From a virus: a stretch of DNA of 64,000 nucleotides. Made by a program: the position numbers and the translations under genes. Location of the stretch: IMG/VR virus record IMGVR_UViG_3300017917_004390, positions 1-64,000 of that record. The stretch is one strand, 5' to 3'. Of the stretch, positions 53,877 to 60,197 are shown piece after piece (positions within the stretch are counted from its first letter, which is position 1; each line of letters begins with the position of its first letter). A model generated the notes under the pieces. It was not told where the DNA came from. It made no database searches and was given only the letters and a program-made list of their open reading frames with translations.

Positions 53877-54462
53877 AGTATTTTTAAGTTTTGATATCTC
53901 AACAACTTGTATAGGTCTTAGTATATTTGATATAGATTTTAATTTATTAGATGTGAGAGCTATTAAATTAAAAGTTAATAAAGATATTAAAAAAGAATTA
54001 GACCCTATATTAGTTAAAGCTGACTTTTTTAAACAATATCTTGATACTTTAAATCCAGAGTATGAGATAGTAAATGTTTTTATTGAAGAACCTTTATTAT
54101 CAAGTAATAATGTTTTTACTGTTAATAAACTTCTTAGATTTAATGGTATATGTAGTTGGATACTTAAAGAAAAATATAATTTATATCCAATATTAATGTC
54201 TGTACATGATGTTAGGGTTATACTTAATCCTGAAATGTGTACGTTTAATAGTAAGAAAAATGAATACACTCTTAATTTTAGAAAAAGAGGTGTAGACCCC
54301 AAAGAATATATATTTAATAAAATACATAAACATTATGGGGATAAATTAATCGTTACTAGAAACAGAAATAATAAAATAAACACCGAAAATTATGATATTA
54401 CAGATTCAATTGCGTTAGCATATAGTTGTTTTAAAAAATATTATAATAAAAAACTTTTTTAA
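53860..54462 (+). CDS. RuvC-like Holliday junction resolvase
   Basis: A 200-residue RNase H-fold nuclease. FLSFDISTTCIGLSIFDID carries the first catalytic Asp (D-x-S/T-x-x-x-x-G), NVFIEEPLLSSNNVFTVNKL the Glu strand, and ENYDITDSIALAYSCFKKY the last Asp pair, which is the usual arrangement 'hDi.DA..la....'. T4 itself uses endonuclease VII for this job. It would resolve branched replication intermediates produced by UvsX and gp46/47. Confidence 0.7.
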   Translation: MVIKNKVFLSFDISTTCIGLSIFDIDFNLLDVRAIKLKVNKDIKKELDPILVKADFFKQYLDTLNPEYEIVNVFIEEPLLSSNNVFTVNKLLRFNGICSWILKEKYNLYPILMSVHDVRVILNPEMCTFNSKKNEYTLNFRKRGVDPKEYIFNKIHKHYGDKLIVTRNRNNKINTENYDITDSIALAYSCFKKYYNKKLF

Positions 54463-54464
54463 TT

Positions 54465-54944
54465 ATGGATGATAATTTATTTTTAGCAATTTCATTTTTA
54501 AATACAAAAACGTTCTTTAATTATACAACAATAGAACCAGAAGGTTTTGAAGATACAATAAATTTTTTAATAGAATCTGGTATTGAAATAGAGGATGTTG
54601 AGGCTGAATATCAGACCATGACTCAGGCTGAAAAGGTTGTGATAGTTTCATTTGCCGGGAATAAAACTGAGGTTAAAAATTTATTACTTTCCTTAGGTAT
54701 GACAAAAGAGTTCGTTGGCCAACAACTAAAAAATCAAATGTTACTTTTTAGGTGTATGATTAAATATGATGATTGCTATATTTATCATATATTAGATATT
54801 GAAATTATTAAAGTAAGAGGCCATAAAAAAACAGAAGAAGAACTAACATTTGAGTTAAACCAAGCCTTAAAACAAGAAGATTATCATTTAGCGGCTAAAT
54901 TACGTGATAAAATTAAGAAAAAAAGTGGAATTAATAAAAAATAA
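54465..54944 (+). CDS. UVR-motif protein
   Basis: A 159-residue protein. The last ~30 residues, ELNQALKQEDYHLAAKLRDK then IKKKSGINKK, match the UvrB/UvrC interaction motif ('L..Am..edfe.AA.lRD.I..l'). The rest is unknown. Such motifs mediate protein contact, for example between UvrB and UvrC or in McsA. Placed between a resolvase and a metallophosphoesterase, so a DNA-repair role is reasonable. Confidence 0.6.
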   Translation: MDDNLFLAISFLNTKTFFNYTTIEPEGFEDTINFLIESGIEIEDVEAEYQTMTQAEKVVIVSFAGNKTEVKNLLLSLGMTKEFVGQQLKNQMLLFRCMIKYDDCYIYHILDIEIIKVRGHKKTEEELTFELNQALKQEDYHLAAKLRDKIKKKSGINKK

Positions 54945-54965
54945 TGTATTTTAGAGAAATACATT
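54943..54965 (+). other. 9-bp hairpin before the metallophosphoesterase gene
   Basis: AATGTATTT and AAATACATT form a perfect 9-bp A/T-rich stem with a 5-base loop, immediately after the UVR-protein stop and 7 bases before the next ATG. There is no T-run, so it is not a standard terminator. It may control the downstream start. Confidence 0.35.
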
Positions 54966-54971
54966 TTAAAT

Positions 54972-56531
54972 ATGGTTATAAAAACTGAAACTAAATATTC
55001 TACCGTTTTAGACATATTAAAGACTTCAATTAAACAGGGAGTATCTTATAAAGATATTCTAAATGAAAGAGAACTAAGCCCTTCTTATATAAATGATTAT
55101 ATATATGATATTAAAAGAGGTAAAGTTAAATATTTAAATGAAGATGAAAAAAATGAAGTAGTTAAATTATTCGAGTCTCAAATTCCAATTCCAAAAACTT
55201 CTAATAATAAAAGTTTAGATTTAAATAATGAAGTTGATTTTGAAAAAAGAAGTAAATGCTGGCAAGAAAGAGATGAAGATGGTAAGATACTTCGTTATCA
55301 TTATGAAATTCATGTCCGTGATGAAAAACCACTTGAAGGTTATTTAACTAGACAAGAGTATGATACTATAGTTGAGAACTATCCATTCTTAACTCGGAAT
55401 ACTGTTTCACAAATGTTTCCAACTTTAACATTTGTGGATTTTAAAAGAATTATTAGATGTTTTAATATTACAAAAGATGTTGTTTTTTCACCTCACACAT
55501 TAGAAGAAAATCCACCAGAAAAAATTGCTGAATTTCATCTAAAAGCTAAAGCTAAATCAGCTTATAGAAAAATAACTGAAGAAAGAGGTGCTTTTAATGA
55601 GAAAGTTATTAAAGATTTAGTGAGAGAAAATCTTGATTTAAAAGATATTAGAACATTTATTGATGATACAGTAAATAAATATATTAAAACTGGTTCATCA
55701 GTTAAATTAACTAGAAAGCATCCAGAAATTAAAACTGGTGATATTGGTTATTTATTTTATAGTGATATTCACTATGGTAAAAAATATGAAAGCCCGATTT
55801 TTGGTAGGGGATGTGATAAAGATATATTACATGATAGAATGATTCAAATTGCTGATGAAACAATCAAATATGTAGAATTTAATCAAATTAAAAAATTAAA
55901 AAGTTTTTTTGCTGGTGATATTGTTGAAAGTATTTTAGAAGAAGGTATGCATCCCGGACATTTTAAAGAAATGGACCTAAGGGGTGATGAACAAATTATG
56001 TTTGCTATTGATTCACAAATCAATTTTATACAAAGAATACTTGATAATACAACAATACCTCTTGAATTTACATTTATTGGTGGTAATCACGATAGAATAG
56101 GTGATGATAGACAAAAAGATAAAGCTAGAACAGCATCTTTATTAATATTCAAATTAATTAAAAAACATTTTCAAGATAACGAAAGAGTTGTTATTAATGT
56201 AGGTACAAATACACTAACAAAAGATAATGAAAATGGCTTATGCGTATTAATGTTTCATGGTGATAATAGTCTAATTAAAAAACAACCACATGAATTAGTT
56301 AATCTACATGGGATTGGTACAACAGGATATCATTTAGTAGTGTCAGGCCATTTCCATAGTGGAGATATTAAACAAAAAACTGGTACTAATTATATGAGTA
56401 TATCTTTACCATCGGTTTGTAGTACAGATAATTTTGTATTAAATGAATTAGGTAACAATGACCTACCCGGATTTGTTATAGGAAAGAAACAAAACTCAGG
56501 TTTTAGTTTTAATTATAACATCCTTCATTAA
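54972..56531 (+). CDS. Calcineurin-like metallophosphoesterase with N-terminal helix-turn-helix
   Basis: A 519-residue protein. The first ~70 residues look like an HTH region (QGVSYKDILNERELSPSYIN). The catalytic domain starts at ~255: FYSDIHYGKKYESP (DxH), FFAGDIVESIL (GD), FIGGNHDRIGDDRQKDKART (GNHD), VLMFHGDN and VVSGHFHSGDIKQ (GHxH). All metal ligands are present, so it should be an active phosphodiesterase or nuclease. It is distinct from gp47. Immediately downstream lies the repeat-bearing small-gene family. Confidence 0.75.
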   Translation: MVIKTETKYSTVLDILKTSIKQGVSYKDILNERELSPSYINDYIYDIKRGKVKYLNEDEKNEVVKLFESQIPIPKTSNNKSLDLNNEVDFEKRSKCWQERDEDGKILRYHYEIHVRDEKPLEGYLTRQEYDTIVENYPFLTRNTVSQMFPTLTFVDFKRIIRCFNITKDVVFSPHTLEENPPEKIAEFHLKAKAKSAYRKITEERGAFNEKVIKDLVRENLDLKDIRTFIDDTVNKYIKTGSSVKLTRKHPEIKTGDIGYLFYSDIHYGKKYESPIFGRGCDKDILHDRMIQIADETIKYVEFNQIKKLKSFFAGDIVESILEEGMHPGHFKEMDLRGDEQIMFAIDSQINFIQRILDNTTIPLEFTFIGGNHDRIGDDRQKDKARTASLLIFKLIKKHFQDNERVVINVGTNTLTKDNENGLCVLMFHGDNSLIKKQPHELVNLHGIGTTGYHLVVSGHFHSGDIKQKTGTNYMSISLPSVCSTDNFVLNELGNNDLPGFVIGKKQNSGFSFNYNILH

Positions 56532-56534
56532 TAT

Positions 56535-56981
56535 ATGAATTATACACAAGAACAGAAAGACCTATTACTTGATAAATTATTTGATGGAGTTGTTTGTCTC
56601 AATATTTATCGTAGAATTGATATTATACATAAAAATAATAAAATTTCATGGTACAAACCAAAATATAATTTTTTTTGGTTAAATTACCATCAAATATGGC
56701 AATTTTTTGAAAACAAAAATGGTTCTAATTACCAAGAAATCAAAGACTTAACTGAGGGTATCCTGAAAGACCTTATAAAACAAAAGGAACTCACAACTGC
56801 ACCCGACCGGACCTTTTGGCATATAGACCTGAAAGACCTTATAAAACAAAAGGAACTCACAACAACCGAACCATTTGTACACTCCGCTCAACTCCTGAAA
56901 GACCTTATAAAACAAAAGGAACTCACAACGCTTCCTGAATTACTTTTTGATTTTCTTAACCTGAAATACCTTACAATATGA
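56535..56981 (+). CDS. Small repeat-associated protein family, member 1 (reads through a CRISPR-like array)
   Basis: A 148-residue frame. Residues 1-~75 are the family domain: TQEQKDLLLDKLFDGVVCLN, IIHKNNKISWYKPKYNFFW, then IWQFFENKN and QEIKDLT. From residue ~76 the frame runs across three identical 36-bp repeats, giving LKDLIKQKELTT three times with unrelated residues between. As 66 bases is 22 codons, the array stays open by frame. Other family members end near the first repeat, so the true domain is probably ~88 residues and the rest is array read-through. Function unknown; no homology recognised. Confidence 0.6.
   Translation: MNYTQEQKDLLLDKLFDGVVCLNIYRRIDIIHKNNKISWYKPKYNFFWLNYHQIWQFFENKNGSNYQEIKDLTEGILKDLIKQKELTTAPDRTFWHIDLKDLIKQKELTTTEPFVHSAQLLKDLIKQKELTTLPELLFDFLNLKYLTI
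56762..56976. CRISPR. CRISPR-like mini-array, three perfect 36-bp repeats plus a truncated fourth
   Basis: Repeats at 56762-56797, 56828-56863 and 56894-56929 are identical over 36 bases (CCTGAAAGACCTTA... to ...GGAACTCACAAC). A fourth, truncated and altered, starts at 56960. Every interval is 66 bases, leaving three 30-base spacers at 56798, 56864 and 56930 that share no similarity. Two spacers are about 53% and 47% G+C by count in a genome well below that. The reverse complement starts GTTGTGAGTTCC, similar to the GTTGT..xTCCCTTT start of type II-C repeats. No cas gene is in the window. Transcribed strand unknown. Confidence 0.75.
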
Positions 56982-57265
56982 ATTATACCCAAGAACAGAA
57001 ACAATTATTACTCGATAATCTCTTTGATGGGGTTGTTTATTTTAATATTTTTGAAGATATCAATATTATTCATAGAAATCGTTTTTTTTCAATATATCAA
57101 CTAAAATATAACAAGTTTTGGTTAAGTCAACCTAACATTTGGAGATTTTTTGAAAATGAAAAAAGAAATAACTTCTATCAAATCATTGAATTAACACAAA
57201 ATATCCTGAAAGACCTTACAAAACAAAAAAATATTAGAACTGAAAACTTACGACTGAAAATTTAG
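56978..57265 (+). CDS. Small repeat-associated protein family, member 2
   Basis: A 95-residue paralogue: TQEQKQLLLDNLFDGVVYFN, INIIHRNRFFSIYQLKYNKF and IWRFFENEKRNNF. It ends ILKDLTKQKNIRTENLRLKI, the beginning of which is encoded by a diverged single repeat copy. The ATG follows directly on the truncated fourth repeat of the array. Confidence 0.6.
   Translation: MNYTQEQKQLLLDNLFDGVVYFNIFEDINIIHRNRFFSIYQLKYNKFWLSQPNIWRFFENEKRNNFYQIIELTQNILKDLTKQKNIRTENLRLKI
57205..57240. repeat. Solitary CRISPR-like repeat copy at end of member 2
   Basis: The first ~24 bases match the consensus with one change (CCTGAAAGACCTTACAAAAC); the last third is diverged. No second copy is found 66 bases further on. 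Confidence 0.55.
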
Positions 57266-57295
57266 AACAATAGTTCTAATACTCATAATTAATAT

Positions 57296-57649
57296 ATGAC
57301 CTACACACAAGAACAAAAAGACCTCTTACTTGATAAACTCTTTGATGGAGTAATTTGTCTGGATATCTATAATAATATTGAAATTATACATAAAAATAGT
57401 AATATATCATATTATATATTTGGAAGTAATACTTTTAGATTAAGTTGGAGTAATATTTGGAAATTTTTTGAGAATGAAAAAAATGATAATCAACAAGAAA
57501 TTGAAGAATTAACATCTAATATCTTAATAGACCTTACAAAACGAGAGGGAATTAAAACACATCAACGCTATACTTCAATAGAATGGAGCGAATATCGACT
57601 TAAAAATCCGAATATTACAATTCAAGAAATAATTTTTCGTTATTTTTAA
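57296..57649 (+). CDS. Small repeat-associated protein family, member 3
   Basis: A 117-residue paralogue: TQEQKDLLLDKLFDGVICLD, IEIIHKNSNISYYIFGSNTF and IWKFFENEKNDN. After the repeat-coded LTKREGIKT it has a longer C-terminal extension (EWSEYRLKNPNITIQEIIF) not seen in others. No function recognised. Confidence 0.6.
   Translation: MTYTQEQKDLLLDKLFDGVICLDIYNNIEIIHKNSNISYYIFGSNTFRLSWSNIWKFFENEKNDNQQEIEELTSNILIDLTKREGIKTHQRYTSIEWSEYRLKNPNITIQEIIFRYF
57523..57558. repeat. Diverged CRISPR-like repeat copy in member 3
   Basis: Alignable over 36 bases with the consensus (TAGACCTTACAAAACGAGAG core, ending AAAAC) with about ten differences. Confidence 0.45.
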
Positions 57650-57688
57650 GACCATGTTTTTCGAAAAGAAACGAATAATATCTATTAC

Positions 57689-57706
57689 CCTAATAGACCT
57701 TACAAA
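57689..57706. repeat. Truncated CRISPR-like repeat before member 4
   Basis: CCTAATAGACCTTACAAA, then it breaks off 10 bases before the next ATG. This mirrors the truncated repeat before member 2. It lies in the 67-base gap 57650-57716, which holds no gene. Confidence 0.45.
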
Positions 57707-57716
57707 ATAATATTAT

Positions 57717-58040
57717 ATGAAATACACACAAGAACAAAAAGACCTACTACTTGACCGTCTCTTTGATGGAGTTGTTTTTTTTAATATATATGATACAATT
57801 CGTATTACACATATAAATAATAAAAAATCATGGTACAACCCAAAAACTAGTCTATTTTGGTTAAGCTATAGTAATATTTGGCATTTTTTTGAGAATGAAA
57901 ATATATATAATTTTCAAGAAATCAAATACTTAATTGAGCCTATCCTGAGAGACACTACAGAACGAAAGGAACTCACAACTAACGCTTGGATGGATATTGC
58001 TCGATGCTGTCTAAAAAGAAAGGAACTTACAAAACAATAA
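57717..58040 (+). CDS. Small repeat-associated protein family, member 4
   Basis: A 107-residue paralogue: TQEQKDLLLDRLFDGVVFFN, then NNKKSWYNPKTSLFWLSYSN and IWHFFENENIYNFQEIKYL. The end (LRDTTERKELTT, then a short unrelated stretch and LKRKELTKQ) is read through one full and one shortened repeat. Confidence 0.6.
   Translation: MKYTQEQKDLLLDRLFDGVVFFNIYDTIRITHINNKKSWYNPKTSLFWLSYSNIWHFFENENIYNFQEIKYLIEPILRDTTERKELTTNAWMDIARCCLKRKELTKQ
57944..58035. CRISPR. CRISPR-like repeat-spacer-repeat unit in member 4
   Basis: A 36-base repeat at 57944-57979 (30 of 36 identical to the main-array repeat), a 30-base spacer at 57980-58009 (about 47% G+C), then a shortened repeat beginning at 58010, exactly 66 bases on, which keeps both ends but lacks about ten internal bases. 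Confidence 0.6.
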
Positions 58041-58043
58041 AAT

Positions 58044-58325
58044 ATGACTTACACACAAGAACAAAAAGAACTACTACTTGACAAACTCTTTGATGGAGTT
58101 GTTTGTATGGATATCTACTATGATATTGATATTATTCATAGAAGTTATGGGTTATCATACTACAACCCAAAAACTAATGAATTTGTGTTAAGCTATAATT
58201 ATATTTGGAAGTTTTTTGAGAATGAAAATAGAGATAATTACTATGAAATCGAAGAATTAATATCTAGTATCCTGAGAGACACTACAGAACGAAAGGAACT
58301 TATAACAAATTATTGGCGGGGCTGA
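58044..58325 (+). CDS. Small repeat-associated protein family, member 5
   Basis: A 93-residue paralogue: TQEQKELLLDKLFDGVVCMD, IDIIHRSYGLSYYNPKTNEF and IWKFFENENRDNYYEIEEL, ending LRDTTERKELITNYWRG within the spacer that follows its repeat. It stops (TGA) 12 bases before the next repeat, so that last repeat is non-coding here. Confidence 0.6.
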   Translation: MTYTQEQKELLLDKLFDGVVCMDIYYDIDIIHRSYGLSYYNPKTNEFVLSYNYIWKFFENENRDNYYEIEELISSILRDTTERKELITNYWRG

Positions 58326-58372
58326 AATCGAAGACCACTGAGAGACCTTACAAAACAAAAGGAACTCACAAC
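58271..58372. CRISPR. CRISPR-like repeat-spacer-repeat unit after member 5
   Basis: Repeats at 58271-58306 and 58337-58372 with a 30-base spacer (58307-58336, about 47% G+C). The second repeat lies outside any ORF, yet matches the main-array repeat at 33 of 36 positions, better than the coding copy beside it. The 58326-58415 gap contains nothing else except a TATATTAG element. Confidence 0.7.
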
Positions 58373-58398
58373 AATAGATAATTATTAAGAAAAAAAAG

Positions 58399-58406
58399 TA
58401 TATTAG
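58399..58406 (+). promoter_or_regulatory. Putative promoter element TATATTAG
   Basis: 10-17 bases before the ATG of the exonuclease gene at 58416; follows the last repeat. Confidence 0.35.
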
Positions 58407-58415
58407 AAAAAAAGT

Positions 58416-59108
58416 ATGTTTAAAACAGTTGAATTAGATAAATATGTAACGATTGATATTGAGTGCGTTACTGGATATAAAAATATATATGAATTAGAAA
58501 GAATTAAACCTAATTTGTATAAAATTTTTCAAAAAAGGTTTGAAAAAGATATAAATGAGGTTTTAAAAAATGTTGATTCGGTGCTTGAAGCTGAAGAAAA
58601 AGTATATAAAGAAAAAGCTGTTTTTATGGCTGAATTTTCAAAAATAATTTGTATTTGTGTTGCTGGTTATTTAAATGGGGAAATACAAACTAAATCATTT
58701 TTAGGTAATGAAAAAGATATTATTAGCAAATTTTATACTTTTATTGCTGGTAAACCTAGAATTATTTGTGGACATAACATAGTTAAATTTGATATACCTT
58801 TTATTAATAAAAGAGCTTATCTTTATAATATTCAGATACCTTCTATACTTCAGATTCATGATAAAAAACCTTGGGAATTATCTGCTAGTATAAGAGATAC
58901 ACAAACTTTATGGGCATTTGGTGGAATGAATAATATATCACTTGAACTTCTATGTGAATTTTTAGGTATTGAAACATCAAAAGATGATATTGATGGTTCC
59001 CAAGTCGATTCAATATACTATATATATAATGATATAGATAGAATTGTACAATATTGTACAAAAGACGTAACTTCAAATTTATTGGTAATCAAAAGATTAT
59101 GCAATTAG
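58416..59108 (+). CDS. 3'-5' exonuclease, PolB-exonuclease-like (DEDD)
   Basis: A 230-residue exonuclease. VTIDIECVTGYKNI carries the first Asp-x-Glu; ICGHNIVKFDIPFINKRAYL the second motif (hN...FD...i..R); IVQYCTKDVTSNLLVIKRL the third with Y-x-x-x-D, typical of DEDDy enzymes. An insertion at ~40-75 is charged and helical. It is similar in layout to the predicted PolB-related exonuclease family (PF10108). Likely repair or proofreading, since no polymerase is attached. Confidence 0.75.
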   Translation: MFKTVELDKYVTIDIECVTGYKNIYELERIKPNLYKIFQKRFEKDINEVLKNVDSVLEAEEKVYKEKAVFMAEFSKIICICVAGYLNGEIQTKSFLGNEKDIISKFYTFIAGKPRIICGHNIVKFDIPFINKRAYLYNIQIPSILQIHDKKPWELSASIRDTQTLWAFGGMNNISLELLCEFLGIETSKDDIDGSQVDSIYYIYNDIDRIVQYCTKDVTSNLLVIKRLCN

Positions 59109-59734
59109 AATTAGAAATTAATCGAAAATATTTACAGAAAGGCGATTTTAATACAACATCAGTTAGGAAATCAATATTATTATATAATACACCTGTTAAA
59201 GATATTGAAAAATATATTGAAATTTTAAATTGGAATAAAAAACATCCTAATTTCATTATAAATGATGATGGTGTTGTTTATAAGATATTAGAAGAAAATC
59301 AATATTCTAATTATTTTGCTGAATTTAAAGAATTTGATACTTATAATAAAGAATTTATATTAATAGCATTAACTAATTCAGGTTATATAGAAGAAAATCA
59401 ATATAATAATGAGGATAAAACTTTTTCAAGTTGGTGTGGAGAGAAAATACCTTTAGAAAAAGTAAAAACTGGTTTATTTAAAACACATACAAATAAAACT
59501 TACAATAGATGTGAAATGTATACTGAAAAACAGTATGATTCACTAGCTAATTTAAGTTATTACCTAATTAATAAATATAAAATTAATTTAAATTTTGTTT
59601 TTAATAGAAATCCAATTAATCTAACAATAGATAGCGGTATTTATGAAGATAGGACATTATCTTTGTTTAAAACATCATTAACTAATTGTTTTGATTATGA
59701 AAAATATCGAAATAAAGTAAAGGAGTTATTTTAA
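59099..59734 (+). CDS. Amidase_2-like fold protein lacking zinc ligands
   Basis: A 211-residue protein from the ATG at 59099, which overlaps the preceding stop; a start 45 bases upstream would lie deep in the exonuclease gene. SILLYNTPVKDIEKYIEILN, HPNFIINDDGVVYKIL and FILIALTNSGYI, then MYTEKQYDSLANLSYYLINK follow the N-acetylmuramoyl-L-alanine amidase layout ('ivlH.t.......f.Id.dG.iyq......sigIel.n.g...y...Q...l..L'), but the first His is Tyr and no second ligand is evident. Might be a virion or host-binding relic. Assignment is moderate. Confidence 0.4.
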   Translation: MQLELEINRKYLQKGDFNTTSVRKSILLYNTPVKDIEKYIEILNWNKKHPNFIINDDGVVYKILEENQYSNYFAEFKEFDTYNKEFILIALTNSGYIEENQYNNEDKTFSSWCGEKIPLEKVKTGLFKTHTNKTYNRCEMYTEKQYDSLANLSYYLINKYKINLNFVFNRNPINLTIDSGIYEDRTLSLFKTSLTNCFDYEKYRNKVKELF

Positions 59735-59753
59735 ACCATCAAGTAACTCCTTT
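59719..59753. terminator. Bidirectional terminator at convergent gene ends
   Basis: AAAGGAGTTA (59719-59728) and TAACTCCTTT (59744-59753) form a 10-bp stem; A/T-rich runs flank it on both sides. It spans the 9-base overlap of the two convergent genes, so each arm also encodes a K-E-L ending. Confidence 0.7.
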
Positions 59754-60145
59754 AAACTTTTTTGGTCATCTAATGACATTACACCAGTACTTTCAGTTTC
59801 TTTATCTTTTGGTGCATCTTTATTTTTCTTAAATTCAACCTCCTCTTTAATTTTAATAGCAGTCTTCATAACATCAACAAACTTTAAACTATTATTATTA
59901 ATATCATTAAGACATTTAAGAGCGTTACTACTTGAATTTTCAAGTGCTTGCATAATTTGTAGTTGAGTTTCACCATTATCATCTTCTAAGTCACTAGAAG
60001 TAAGTTCGCTTTGAATAGTTTCTATTACATTCAACTTCTTAATAGCAGTTAAACGTGTGTATTCTTGTTCACGACGAACCCTATTCAATTCCTTTTCGAG
60101 AGATTCAAAAGTTAATGTGATATTTTCTCTTTTATTTCTAGGCAT
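59726..60145 (-). CDS. Helical protein, function unknown
   Basis: A 139-residue, strongly charged helical protein starting MPRNKRENITLTFESLEKEL, with a coiled-coil-like middle and a lysine/glutamate-rich C-terminal region (EFKKNKDAPKDKETESTG). Small terminase subunits and virion assembly factors have similar composition, but there is no specific evidence. It is alone on the - strand, opposite the gp6-like gene, with a CTATTTATAATAAA leader. Confidence 0.5.
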   Translation of the reverse strand: MPRNKRENITLTFESLEKELNRVRREQEYTRLTAIKKLNVIETIQSELTSSDLEDDNGETQLQIMQALENSSSNALKCLNDINNNSLKFVDVMKTAIKIKEEVEFKKNKDAPKDKETESTGVMSLDDQKSLKELLDGLK

Positions 60146-60148
60146 ATT

Positions 60149-60162
60149 TTTATTATAAATAG
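60149..60162 (-). promoter_or_regulatory. Putative late-promoter element CTATTTATAATAAA
   Basis: 4-17 bases before the - strand ATG at 60145. The + strand of the same bases reads TATAAATAG, pointing at the gp6-like gene. Confidence 0.4.
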
Positions 60163-60177
60163 TAAAAAAATAAAATT

Positions 60178-60191
60178 CTATTTACAATAAA
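60178..60191 (+). promoter_or_regulatory. Putative late-promoter element CTATTTACAATAAA
   Basis: 7-20 bases before the + strand ATG at 60198; one change from the consensus element. Confidence 0.4.
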
Positions 60192-60197
60192 ACTAGT

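Noticed and set aside
53850-54302. Open frame on the - strand, 150 codons.
   Set aside because: It lies entirely opposite the RuvC-like gene, whose catalytic motifs are intact.
56762-56981. The 66-base periodicity as a plain 22-residue protein repeat.
   Set aside because: The 36-base parts are identical at DNA level while the 30-base parts share nothing, and another copy is non-coding (58337-58372). A protein repeat made by duplication would keep the whole unit similar.
57262-57279. TTAGAAC/GTTCTAA hairpin after member 2 of the small-gene family as a terminator.
   Set aside because: Seven-base stem with no T-run, overlapping the stop codon; probably not a terminator, though it could stabilise the mRNA end.
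56762-58372. ToxI-like repeats of a type III toxin-antitoxin system (also ~36-base repeats).
   Set aside because: ToxI repeats are directly contiguous, not separated by unique 30-base spacers, and no ToxN-like gene is evident here.
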